In this document: in pieces, positions 36,214 to 44,978 of the stretch
Layout of the letters: each line of letters opens with the position of its first letter
Position numbering within the stretch: the first letter of the stretch is position 1
NCBI GenBank assembly: GCA_965200805.1
Contig: OZ241384.1
Span: 1,364,001-1,428,000 of the forward strand
Length of the DNA stretch: 64,000 bases
DNA from: MPNP01 sp026709725
GTDB lineage: Bacteria; Pseudomonadota; Alphaproteobacteria; Rhodobacterales; Rhodobacteraceae
Direction of reading: 5' to 3'
Translations under genes and position numbers: made by a program
The notes under the pieces: generated by a model
What the model saw: the letters and a program-made list of their open reading frames with translations, nothing else
Databases searched by the model: none
What the model was told of the DNA's origin: nothing

Positions 36214-39201
36214 GTGACGGGAGCGTCTCGGGGTCAGGATCCAATCACGGGACATCGACTGATCCGGGTCTCTGACACAGCAGATCATCCCCCGGACCCG
36301 AGACCGGCGGGTCAGGGTTTCTGGGCAGGTGTTGTGGAGAGTGTTCGCCATCCGGCTCTCTTCCGGATCGTGATGGCCCTGTCTCTGGGCATGCTTGTGG
36401 TGGCACCCATGATCTGGCCTTTCTGTGTGCTTGTGATCCTCATCTATCCGGTTGTGTTCTTCACCGGTCGCTACCGTCTGCCGTTCTGTCTGCCGCTCCA
36501 TCATCGCGGCTTCCGTGGCAGGGGAGACGGGTTGCTTTATCTCGGGAATGCGGAGTCAACGGGTGAACAACTCTGGATCTCCAACAGTGACAGTCGGCGC
36601 CATGCCCTGGTGCTGGGCACCACGGGTTCCGGGAAGGCGTTGCCGAATGACACACCGGTTCTCACGCGATCGGGATGGGTCCCGATCGCGGGCCTGAGTG
36701 AGGGTGACCATCTGATCCAGCCTTCCGGTCGTCTCACGAGGGTCAGGGGCGTCTATCCCCAGACCCGTCTGGCCCAGGCCCGGATAACCCTGGCCGATGG
36801 ACGCTCGGTGCTGTGCTCCCGTGACCATCTCTGGCCGGTTTGCCAGCGCAACCAGGACGCCGCAACACCCACTGTCCATCGCTCGGTCATGACCACAGCC
36901 GATATCGGATTCCTGATTGCGATGAATTCTCTCAATGATCCATTCGGCGCCACAGCAATCGGACCCTGTCTGCCACTGGTTGCACCCCTGCCCGGTCTGG
37001 CTGGGCATCAGCAGCCGGATGTGCAGGATGCCATGCGGATCGGCACGGAAGGATTCAGTGAGGGTGATCTTCACGTCCCGCTTTGTGGACCGGCAGCGCA
37101 TCGCCTGCAGTGGTTTGGCCGGATGTTGACAGCGCGCCATCGCCGCCATGCCATCTCGATGACAGGATCGCAGATGGATGTTCGGGCCCATGATGTCACT
37201 GACGCCAATGGACTGCAGCAGATGGCCTGGTCACTGGGCGGCACCGCACTCCATGTTGTGATGGAGACAGCGCATGTCATTCGCATGACGTTTCCGGGGC
37301 AGAACCGGATCGGTTTGCCTGTTGGCCCCTGCGACCCGGACCTCCTCGCATATGGCATCGGGATTGTCAGCGTTGAAGGGGGTGAGCACGACCCCGGGGA
37401 GGCCGATGCAGCAATCGGCAAGCCGGTGCCGATGACCTGCATTGAGGTGGAGGCGGCTGACGGGCTGTTCGTGATCGAGAACTGTCTGGCAACACACAAT
37501 ACCGAGATGCTCTTCGGCATGGTGTCACAATCGCTCATCTGGTCTTCGGGGTTCCTCTTCATCGACGGGAAGGGAACCGGAGAGTTTCATGCACGGGTCT
37601 GGTCGCTGGTCAAACGCTTTGGCCGGCAGGATGATTACCGCATCCTCAACTTCACTGGTGTTGAGAGCCATGACGCACCGACGACGGCGTTCAGCCCCAT
37701 CCAGTCCAATACCATCAACCCGTTCTCGCACGGGACATCGGATCAGTTGATGAATCTCATTGTCTCTCTCATGGGTGAGGTCGGCTCAGGATCTGACATG
37801 TGGCACCAGCGTGCCATGGCTCTGGTGACCTCGGCCGTCCAGGCACTTTGTGAGATGCGGGATGCCGGTGATGTGCTGCTGAATGCCCAGACCATCCGGG
37901 AGTTTCTTCCCCTTGGTGTCGGTGTCGGGAAGGATCTTCTCGGTGACCGTGTCATCAGTGATGTCAGGCAGATCCCCGGGGAGGCCTGGGACGAAATGCG
38001 TCACCGTGGGGGCATGATCGAGCTGTATCTCCGCTCCCTCAATGAGGAGTTCTCGGCCCGGTCGCAGGCCGCCCTCAAGGGTTTCTTCGATTCCCTCCCC
38101 GGCTTTGATCTCACCCGGGCTCTCAACGGTGAACAGCAGGAAGGCAAGGCTCTGGAACAGCACGGATTCCTCGCAATGCAGCTGACCAAACCTCTCGGCT
38201 CCCTGGCCGATGACTTCGGTCACATTTTCTCGACACCCATTGGTGAGGTGGATATCCAGGATGTCATCCTCAATCGCCGCATCCTTGTTGTCCTTCTGCC
38301 GGCCCTGCAGAAGGCGCCGGTTGAGATGCAGAATTGTGGACGGATTGTTGTGGCCCTGATCAAGATGATGATGGGAAAAGTGGCCGGCTCCCGTCTTGTC
38401 GGCTCCAGGCATTCCATCATCAATGCCCGTCAGACAAATTCCCCCACACCCTTCATCATTGTCCTTGATGAGGTCGGCTACTACATGGTCAAGGGCATTG
38501 ATATCATGATGGCCCAGGCCCGCTCTCTCGGCTTCATGATGGTCATCGCCGGTCAGGACATGGCCGCCATGCAGGCAATCTCACCCCAGATCGCTGAAAC
38601 CGCTGCTGCCAATGCCCGCCTGACCATCGCGGGGGCAACGGAGGATGCGCACCGCACATGGCAGTTCCTCCAGCGCAAGTTCTCGCGAACCCGGATTCCG
38701 ATGGTCAGCGGTCAGGATCTCAAACCCGGCCTCCTTGGTCACCGCTTCGTTGATCGTCCCTCCACAACCTACATCGAGCAGGATCGCATCAGGATCGACC
38801 AGCTCCAGAAACTCAAACCCGGCGAGTTCTACTTCCTGATGGAATCCCGTCTTGTCAGGGCCCGATCCTTCTACACCGAAGAGTTCTGGGCCCAGGATAT
38901 CTCGGTCAACAAGTTTCTGCCGATCCGGGGTCCCCGCGACAGGGTCCCGGGTCTTGACCAGTCCGAGGAGATCGCCTTTGCCGAAAGCCTTGTCCAGCTC
39001 GCCACACTCTTCAAGGACATCAATGTGCTCAACACATCATTCGCCACCTGCCCCTTTGATCCAAAAGACACATTCACAACCATCCTTGATCTGGCCGACA
39101 GAATGCATCAGTCACCCAGGGTCCAAAACGGCGATATCATGCCCTTCCACGCCGATCTTGCCGCAATCCTGACCGTCGCCGGTTCGATGGAAGAGGACTG
39201 A
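36214..39201 (+). CDS. dotL: Type IVB coupling ATPase DotL/IcmO, interrupted by an intein
   Basis: 995 residues as translated, about 707 after removal of the 288-residue intein. Two membrane segments at about 47-90 (FRIVMALSLGMLVVAPMIW, FCVLVILIYPVVFF), then GLLYLGNAESTGEQLWISNSD and the Walker A stretch LVLGTTGSGK (residues 132-141), cut by the intein after Lys141 and resumed as TEMLFG at 430. Then FLFIDGKGTGEF and Walker B FIIVLDEVGYY (about 749-759). DotL is the coupling protein that brings substrates to the Dot/Icm channel at the inner membrane. The GTG at 36214 is taken as start; an ATG at 36210 leads to a short frame. Without splicing the ATPase would be inactive. Confidence 0.9.
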   Translation: MTGASRGQDPITGHRLIRVSDTADHPPDPRPAGQGFWAGVVESVRHPALFRIVMALSLGMLVVAPMIWPFCVLVILIYPVVFFTGRYRLPFCLPLHHRGFRGRGDGLLYLGNAESTGEQLWISNSDSRRHALVLGTTGSGKALPNDTPVLTRSGWVPIAGLSEGDHLIQPSGRLTRVRGVYPQTRLAQARITLADGRSVLCSRDHLWPVCQRNQDAATPTVHRSVMTTADIGFLIAMNSLNDPFGATAIGPCLPLVAPLPGLAGHQQPDVQDAMRIGTEGFSEGDLHVPLCGPAAHRLQWFGRMLTARHRRHAISMTGSQMDVRAHDVTDANGLQQMAWSLGGTALHVVMETAHVIRMTFPGQNRIGLPVGPCDPDLLAYGIGIVSVEGGEHDPGEADAAIGKPVPMTCIEVEAADGLFVIENCLATHNTEMLFGMVSQSLIWSSGFLFIDGKGTGEFHARVWSLVKRFGRQDDYRILNFTGVESHDAPTTAFSPIQSNTINPFSHGTSDQLMNLIVSLMGEVGSGSDMWHQRAMALVTSAVQALCEMRDAGDVLLNAQTIREFLPLGVGVGKDLLGDRVISDVRQIPGEAWDEMRHRGGMIELYLRSLNEEFSARSQAALKGFFDSLPGFDLTRALNGEQQEGKALEQHGFLAMQLTKPLGSLADDFGHIFSTPIGEVDIQDVILNRRILVVLLPALQKAPVEMQNCGRIVVALIKMMMGKVAGSRLVGSRHSIINARQTNSPTPFIIVLDEVGYYMVKGIDIMMAQARSLGFMMVIAGQDMAAMQAISPQIAETAAANARLTIAGATEDAHRTWQFLQRKFSRTRIPMVSGQDLKPGLLGHRFVDRPSTTYIEQDRIRIDQLQKLKPGEFYFLMESRLVRARSFYTEEFWAQDISVNKFLPIRGPRDRVPGLDQSEEIAFAESLVQLATLFKDINVLNTSFATCPFDPKDTFTTILDLADRMHQSPRVQNGDIMPFHADLAAILTVAGSMEED
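36637..37500 (+). other. Class 3-like intein in the DotL P-loop
   Basis: 288 residues between GSGK and T. It begins ALPNDTPVLTRSGWVP, with Ala instead of Cys or Ser at position 1. Block B is GRSVLCSRDHLWPV (DHLW; W at intein residue 66). Block F is PMTCIEVEAADGLFVIEN with Cys at residue 268, and the end is LATHN followed by Thr. Ala1, Trp in block B, Cys at position 4 of block F and Thr at +1 are the marks of class 3 inteins, in which the block F Cys is the first nucleophile. The middle (about 85-245) is longer than a mini-intein; RLQWFGRMLTARHRR...SLGG recalls the second half of a LAGLIDADG domain without its acidic residues, so homing activity is probably lost. Confidence 0.85.
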
Positions 39202-39504
39202 ATCCGACCGGTATCTGTGCCGGATCCTCGCTCTCCCCTTCTGAAGTGGAAGATTTCAACCGGAACGCTCTGCCGTTCCTGCAACTGACAGACAGTCAGG
39301 ATCGGGACGATTGCTCCCGACATCATCGCGGGCAGTTCTATCTTCCCGCTGACAGGAAATGGGTAAATCAAATTGAAATCGACCGCTCGCATCGAAGCGG
39401 GTCAGCCATTCCCTGAGGGATGGCAACCAATCGACCTTGATGCCCACTGGATCGGCTTGCCTGATGAACCGCCAGCAAAGCCGGACCGCGCTCATCTGAA
39501 GATT
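39202..39504. other. Intergenic, no gene seen
   Basis: About 300 bp between the convergent dotL and methyltransferase genes. Nothing recognised. Confidence 0.5.
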
Positions 39505-40440
39505 TCAGCCGCTTATGTTGTCATCCCTGGACCCGGACAGTACGGGGCATCTGTGACTCCCTGACAGCCATACAGGGGAGAACCGCCTATCTGCCGCCCG
39601 ATGTTCCCAGAAAGAGATCCGGCAGCACGATATCAGGGCCCCGGGGTTGCATGCCCGATCCAGGGGATGCGGGGCGCTGAGAACGGGTTCCGGTCGCTGG
39701 ACACGGTCCTTCCTCAGGAACGTCATCTCCATGACATCGGGACAATCAATCCCGCCCGCCGAGACCACAGATCCAAAGTTGCACGGATGGATGTGGACGC
39801 AATAAAAGTCCTGGATGATCTTGTTGAAGATGCGCTGTGCGTGATATCGCCACCCCGCATCAAAAAGCCTGTGGAGATCGTGAAACTCGATCACCAGGAT
39901 CCGGAAGCGTCGGAGAGTGCTTCCCGGTGTCGCAGGCAGGACATCGTATTCACCGCCCTCAATATCCATCTGCAGCAGGAGGTCATGCCTGCCGTGATCA
40001 CGCCTGTTCGCCATGGGGCCGCATTTCGCTGTTATCCAGTCATTGAGCCGCATGACATCAGGCGCCGCGGTGCGGTTTCCGATGAATTTGCGCTCAAAGT
40101 CAAGCCAGGGGGCCAGGGCGGGATCGAAGGACGGTGCGGTGACCGAGGCATCCGCAAGATAACAGCTGATCCTGTACCGCCTGGCCAGTTCCTCCTCAAA
40201 GCGTGTGGTTGCGCCCACACCCGGTGAGAAACATGCACTGATTCCCTCCAGATCATCGGGAATCAGATACCCGCCGTCCCTCTTGCCACCAATTCGGATC
40301 AGGGGGTGTTCCGTGTTGACGGGCCGCAACCCGGCGATGAGATTGCGCAGGTCAGGCTCGCCGGAGCCAAGTGTCTGCCCTGCCCACGATGACAGCACCT
40401 TTCGCTGGCGTCGACGTCGGAGTTCTCGTCTCAGTCCCAT
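39505..40440 (-). CDS. FkbM-family methyltransferase, C-terminus frameshifted
   Basis: 311 residues from ATG 40440 (GGGAGA six bases upstream). Conserved: RIGGKRDGGYLIPDDL, ACFSPGVG (usual AdoMet loop), SCYLADASV, LLQMDIEGGEYDVL (motif with catalytic-site acid) and VIEFHDL. Family members methylate sugars in polysaccharide or secondary products. After ACNPG the frame goes on as ALISCCRISFW; one frame over it reads PDIVLPDLFLGTSGGR and stops at 39587, which is the usual end of such proteins. So a one-base change sits near 39640 at CCCCGGGGCCC. The catalytic part should be intact. Confidence 0.75.
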   Translation of the reverse strand: MGLRRELRRRRQRKVLSSWAGQTLGSGEPDLRNLIAGLRPVNTEHPLIRIGGKRDGGYLIPDDLEGISACFSPGVGATTRFEEELARRYRISCYLADASVTAPSFDPALAPWLDFERKFIGNRTAAPDVMRLNDWITAKCGPMANRRDHGRHDLLLQMDIEGGEYDVLPATPGSTLRRFRILVIEFHDLHRLFDAGWRYHAQRIFNKIIQDFYCVHIHPCNFGSVVSAGGIDCPDVMEMTFLRKDRVQRPEPVLSAPHPLDRACNPGALISCCRISFWEHRAADRRFSPVWLSGSHRCPVLSGSRDDNISG

Positions 40441-40994
40441 GACCGATCTCCCTGTTGATGGTCTATATTGTCGATATATATCCCGCAGATTCTGTACCAC
40501 CAGACTGCCCTGGACTGCAAAGCGCTGTGAGATTACCGAAATAGAAAAACCGAAACTGCTGACGGCTTTGCTCAGATGATTTGTGGACAGATCATATGAT
40601 TGAGACTGAATCCGCTTGCGCAAGACGGTGCGTCAGGTATCAGGGTCATACTGTTTCTGCCATTCTCCCCACGGTACATATTGGGCACAATATGCCAGTT
40701 TTCCGGCAATATTCCGCACTTGATTTTTCTTGGTTGGCGGCATTCACTGGCATTGGAAACACAATATCCGCATGGTATGGATTTTCTGTCAGGGGAGTGG
40801 GTTTCGTGCGGCATCCTGCCTTGGACATATCGTGTACAGTGAGCGTATACCAACCCCCGAATAACTGATCCTCACATGTGGTATTTTTCTCGGCAAGCTT
40901 CGCGAACTCGGCTTGCTCTGCAAGGTCCATCCGGTCGACTGACAAATCACCATGACCATTCCTCGGTTCAAATTTATTGGCGAGTATAAAATTT
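40441..40994. other. Intergenic before the IS1595 transposon
   Basis: About 550 bp; small frames without motifs. The last eight bases TAAAATTT (40987-40994) are the target copy of the transposon. Confidence 0.5.
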
Positions 40995-41008
40995 GGGAAT
41001 TATATACT

Positions 41009-41053
41009 TGACGATCCCAAAATATGCACTATATTAGTGTGCAGCAAAGGAGA
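41009..41053 (+). promoter_or_regulatory. Promoter and ribosome site of the transposase
   Basis: TTGACG at 41009-41014, part of the left inverted repeat, then a 16-bp spacer and TATATT fit a sigma70 promoter. AAAGGAG lies just before the ATG at 41059. The transposon thus carries its own promoter within its end. Confidence 0.55.
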
Positions 41054-41058
41054 TCGTT

Positions 41059-41970
41059 ATGGACAGCTTGATTCAGTTCACACAAAAGTTTGCCACCGTT
41101 GAGGCTTGCCTTGAGCACCTCAAATCCGTTCGCTGGTCGGATGGTGCGTATTGCCCGCATTGTGGTGGCAGCGAGAAAATCTATCACTTCAATGATGGCC
41201 GCCGTCACAAATGCGGTGAGTGCGGGCGCACATTTCGGTTGATCACCGGCACCATCTTTGCCGACAGCCCCATCAAGTTGCTTCCCGAATGGTTTGCGGC
41301 GATCTGGCTGGACACATGCCATACAAAGGGTATATCAAGCGTCCAGTTGGCAAAGGACATTGGCGTGACGCAGAAAACGGCATGGCACATGCTTCAACGG
41401 ATCCGCCATGCATCCGGTAATGATGAGCTGGACATGCTGGGTGGCGTTGTCGAGGTTGACGAAACCTACATTGGCGGCAAAGAGAAGAACAAGCATGCCA
41501 GCAAAAGGACTTCCGGAACACAGGGGCGCAGCACCAAGACAAAGGCGGTCGCCCTAGGGATTGTTGAACGCGGCGGCAAGGCACGGGTCTTTGATGTGGA
41601 TTCTGCGAAGGCCGCAAGCATCCTGCCACACATTCTGCGGAATGTCGCCTTGGGGACGGTGTTAAATGCCGATGAGCATCGTGGATACTCGATACTTGAT
41701 GAATTTTATGAACTGGTCCGCGTCAATCATTCCGACGGGGAATATGTGCGGCACGATATTCACACCAACACCATCGAATCCTTCTGGGCCTTGGTCAAGC
41801 GGGCCTATATTGGCATTCATCATTTCTGGACCAAGAAACACGCCCAGCGGTATCTTGACGGATGTGCGTATCGATTGAATTGCCGGAACATGGGACGGGA
41901 AGCCAGAGTTACAAAACTGCTTGAGAAAGGCATCGGCATCAGTCTTCCCTACAAGGCGTTGATCCAGTGA
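41059..41970 (+). CDS. IS1595-family transposase
   Basis: 303 residues. N-terminal zinc ribbon YCPHCGG...HKCGECGRTF, then helix-turn-helix GISSVQLAKDIGVTQKTAWH, and the DDE-like catalytic part with VDETYIGGK (first Asp), NADEHRGY (second Asp) and HTNTIESFWALVKR (NxIE, with Glu). IS1595 elements cut and paste with 8-bp target duplications, as seen here. The gene overlaps the methylase start by four bases. It looks intact and could still be active. Confidence 0.95.
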   Translation: MDSLIQFTQKFATVEACLEHLKSVRWSDGAYCPHCGGSEKIYHFNDGRRHKCGECGRTFRLITGTIFADSPIKLLPEWFAAIWLDTCHTKGISSVQLAKDIGVTQKTAWHMLQRIRHASGNDELDMLGGVVEVDETYIGGKEKNKHASKRTSGTQGRSTKTKAVALGIVERGGKARVFDVDSAKAASILPHILRNVALGTVLNADEHRGYSILDEFYELVRVNHSDGEYVRHDIHTNTIESFWALVKRAYIGIHHFWTKKHAQRYLDGCAYRLNCRNMGREARVTKLLEKGIGISLPYKALIQ

Positions 41971-42846
41971 GCGTCGCCGAGATCATCCCCCTCAACGATG
42001 TGTTGCGGATCACAAAACGCCCGCATCTCGACAAGGCTCCGGCGGCCCCGTTTGTCAAGTGGGCTGGTGGCAAGCGGACGCTCATTCCCGATATAGCCAG
42101 GCATTTTCCTGAACGCGTCGGGACATACTGGGAGCCGTTTGTTGGCGGCGGAGCAGTGTTCTTTACCTTTGCCAATTGCATAGATCGAGCAATTCTCTCT
42201 GACCGGAATGAGGAACTTCTCATTGCCTATCAGGCCGTAAAGGACAGTGTTGACGATCTCATTGAGGCCTTGCGTCACCATGAGCATGGCCACAAGGACA
42301 GTCGTTACTACAATCGTGTTCGGGGGCAGGAGCCAACGGACGCAATTGCTATTGCTGCACGGTTCATCTACCTCAATAAGACCTGCTACAACGGCCTCTA
42401 CCGCGTCAACAAATCGGGCAAATTCAACGTCCCGAAAGGACGATACAAGAACCCTGACATTTGCAACGAGCAACGTCTGCGGGATGCCAGCAAGGTCTTG
42501 GCCAAGGCCACAATCCGCGTTGGCGATTTCGAAAAAGTTGTACGGCCCGGCCCGGATGACTTCATATACTGCGATCCTCCCTACGATGCCTGTTTCACCG
42601 GTTATCAGCCCGGAGGTTTCACGCCGGATGATCAGGAGCGGTTGCGCAACACCGCAAAATCATGGGCAGAGTCAGGCGCACAGGTCATGCTCTCAAATAG
42701 CGATACACCGTTGATCCGGCGCCTGTATCGGGGGGGGGCAGGACAAGAGATTCCTTGTCCATGAAGCCGAGGCCCCACGCTACATAAACAGCCGTGCGGA
42801 TGGCCGCGATCCGGTCGCGGAACTCATCGTCACGACTTATGGTTAG
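41967..42846 (+). pseudogene. DNA adenine methylase (D12/Dam class), frameshifted at G9
   Basis: The first 250 residues are a normal D12-class methylase: PFVKWAGGKRTLIPDI (AdoMet site), VGGGAVFF, and YCDPPYD (catalytic DPPY). At the G9 run (42730-42738) the frame leaves the family and stops at 42764. With eight G it would continue as QDKRFLVHEAEAPRYINSRA and end at 42846, overlapping the nuclease start by eight bases. D12 enzymes methylate adenine, often in GATC; the site here is unknown. The break is either a phase-variation switch in the off state or a sequencing slip. Confidence 0.85.
42730..42738 (+). repeat. G9 tract in the methylase gene
   Basis: Nine G residues. Eight would restore the methylase frame, so the tract length decides whether the enzyme is made in full. 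Confidence 0.9.
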
Positions 42847-43294
42847 AGGCGCACGGGCCAATCAGCGCGGACGCACGCTGGAGAACGCCATCAACGATCT
42901 CCTCTCTGAAGAATATGAGCAGGTTTCGCCTGCAAGATTTTTTGCACTGCAAAGCTTGCGTCAGCCCGTTTTTGCTGAACAGTGCCCCATCGGGCGTGAC
43001 ATCTATGGCAAGCAACGCCGGGTTGACTTCATACTGTACCACCCGCAGCGTTGGGTGAAATGTCTGGTCATTCAATGCAAATGGCAGGCTTCAAGCGGAA
43101 GCGTTGATGAAAAATTCCCTTTTGAGGTACTGTCGATCCAGTTGAACGAGTTTGACACAATCATTGTTCTGGATGGCGGTGGTTACAGCAAGGGCGCAGA
43201 GCAGTGGCTGCGCGGCCAGGCGGGGAAGAACAAACTCCGCCACGTCCTAAATCTTGGAGAAATCAGCAAATTTCAAAGTTCCGGCCGACTTTAG
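42839..43294 (+). CDS. PD-(D/E)XK-type nuclease, partner of the Dam-like methylase
   Basis: 151 residues from ATG 42839, which overlaps the end of the restored methylase frame (earlier in-frame starts lie inside the methylase). KQRRVDFILYH and LVIQCKWQAS give the D...QxK active-site pattern of PD-(D/E)XK enzymes (Q replacing the usual E). An N-terminal helix RGRTLENAINDLL fits this fold. Small, single-domain, the size of compact type II endonucleases. Encoded downstream of and coupled to the methylase, it is probably the restriction enzyme of the pair. If the methylase is really off, the nuclease must be inactive, unexpressed or held by another methylase. Confidence 0.75.
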   Translation: MVRGARANQRGRTLENAINDLLSEEYEQVSPARFFALQSLRQPVFAEQCPIGRDIYGKQRRVDFILYHPQRWVKCLVIQCKWQASSGSVDEKFPFEVLSIQLNEFDTIIVLDGGGYSKGAEQWLRGQAGKNKLRHVLNLGEISKFQSSGRL

Positions 43295-43409
43295 GATCGT
43301 CAAGTATATAAGTCCCTAAAATTTACCCTTTTGCCAAGCTTGATCTGCTGAATAGCCTTTATGGCTGAGGATTTCGACCATTCCTGCCGACCAAGTCGCT
43401 CATTGCTGG

Positions 43410-43697
43410 CTATGGGTTTGGGTCTATCCTGATTTCCTTCAACAACCACTGCCGGATACCTGCTCGCTGCAACTCAATGGCACCACCTTCCCTGAACAGG
43501 TCCAGGGCATCTTCAAAAGGCGACCAGCCATCCGAACTCCGTTTGGAATGAAACAGTGTACCCGCTCCATCATTCTCAATCACAAACAGTACCCCACCTT
43601 CCGCAAATTGCCACACTGCAAAACCACACATCATTGCGATCATTGTGACAGCGCATGGCACAATGACCATTCTGTCACGCCATTCTGTGAACGGCAC
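43410..43697 (-). CDS. Small hypothetical protein
   Basis: 95 residues from a GTG, with one hydrophobic segment (VIVPCAVTMIAMMCGFAVWQF) and a soluble C-terminal part (GWSPFEDALDLFREGGAIEL). No family recognised. It lies between the transposon and the m5C methylase; might be real. Confidence 0.3.
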   Translation of the reverse strand: MPFTEWRDRMVIVPCAVTMIAMMCGFAVWQFAEGGVLFVIENDGAGTLFHSKRSSDGWSPFEDALDLFREGGAIELQRAGIRQWLLKEIRIDPNP

Positions 43698-43892
43698 TCT
43701 CCCCGTGCCAGGCGCATCCCCGGAGAGCAGGGAATCAGGGAGCGGGACAGGTCCGGCCCGTCATGTGATGATGCAGGCCTGGATCGGTTTTGTCCTTGGA
43801 GGCGGTGACCGCTTCCGTGCTCCGCTCTGTGCCGATGGTGGAGACAGGGCGCTGCTGTCAAGGGCCCGCGTGTTGCCAAGGTGCAGTTTTGT

Positions 43893-44973
43893 TCACATGA
43901 TTGCATACGGATCCGGGTGCAACCTGAGATTCACTGCGCAATGCCTTGAAATGACCTCCGCGAAGTCGCAAGGCAGTGCATTGCCGATCATATTGCAGGC
44001 ATGATCCATGTAGCATGTTTCAAATCGGTAGTCCTTCGGAAAGGTCTGAAGAAGAGCAGCTTCACGAACCGAGATGGTTCGGTCGGCTTCCGGGTGCCCG
44101 AAGCGACCCTTGCTGAAAGTGGTGCATCCTCCGGTTATCGTTGGTGACGGTCGGTCCCACTCCATCCTGCCATAAACATTGGAAAATCCGCGATACCCCC
44201 CCGGTGGCAGGCTGGGCGAAGATTTTCAGGGATATTTTCCCGGGTCTCGCCTGCCCTGGCAACCCGTAATCTTTCGAGGTTCTGCGTGGACATGTCGCGG
44301 ATGACATGCCAGTCGGATCTTTCGATTCTTCCCCCGGCCTTGGCCTGTGACAGAGTGATTGGTCTGGGCATTTTGCCAATGGCGTCGCGGACTGTGCGCC
44401 AGGGGGCAAGCCCATTGCCCCTGAGCGGGAGTGAGTCTTCCCGGGAAGCGGGATGGAAAAACCACTGCCACCGAGCAGGACAAGCCTGCGCCTGCTTTGA
44501 GGCACACCAAAATCGGCGACCTGCAGTACTCCTTCTGTCAGCAGGTAGCCCAGGGCCTCAAGATGTTTGCACAATCGTTGGTAGTAAGGCTTGCCCTTGA
44601 TCATGAGTCCGGGGACATTCTCCATCATGATTGCTCTTGGTCGAATTTCCTCGGCAAGCCGGGCGATCTCCAGAACGAGACCATTTCGAGGATCCTCCCC
44701 CCTATACTTGGCGGTCAGACCCGTGAATCCTTGACACGGTGGACAGCCTGCAAGAAGATCGATTCGATCCATCTTTTGCTGCTTGAGAAGTTCACTCCCG
44801 GAAACAGTTGCAATGTCCTGCTTTACGCAGCAGACTTCCGGGTGATTGAACCGATAGGTCGTGAGTGCACTCGGTTCCAGCTCAATGGCTGCCACCACCC
44901 GAAAACCACCGCGCTTTAATCCGACTGTAAGCCCACCACTCCCCGCAAAAGCATCAATTGCCGTCAGTGTCAT
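43893..44973 (-). pseudogene. m5C DNA methyltransferase, two frameshifts
   Basis: Starts at ATG 44973: TAIDAFAGSGGLTVGLKRGG (AdoMet motif I), catalytic GCPPCQGFT, ENVPGL (motif VI), SRRRLVLLG (motif VIII). At a run of five C/G (about 44405) the sense shifts to WRTVRDAIGKMPRPITLSQ and on to NIPENLRPACHRGG, and at seven G/C (44196-44202) it shifts again to YRGFSNVYGRMEWDRPSPTI, RTISVREAALLQTFP and the usual C-terminal IGNALP. All motifs are present in order, so an almost complete 5-methylcytosine enzyme is there, broken only at two homopolymers. It follows the GHKL-nuclease gene by five bases. Confidence 0.87.
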
Positions 44974-44978
44974 GGCAA

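Larger units (their letters stand above)
40995..43316. mobile_element. IS1595-family transposon carrying a restriction-modification pair (2322 bp)
   Basis: Inverted ends: left GGGAATTATATACTTGACGA, right (inverted) GGGACTTATATACTTGACGA. An 8-bp target duplication TAAAATTT lies at 40987-40994 and 43317-43324. Inside are, in one direction and touching each other, the transposase, a Dam-type methylase and a PD-(D/E)XK nuclease. The intact duplication shows recent insertion as one unit. The ends resemble those of the five MITEs in this window. Confidence 0.93.

Noticed and set aside
41059..43294. Idea that the nuclease and methylase are unrelated bystanders of the transposon
   Set aside because: Both lie inside the inverted ends and target duplication and overlap each other and the transposase, so they move as one unit.
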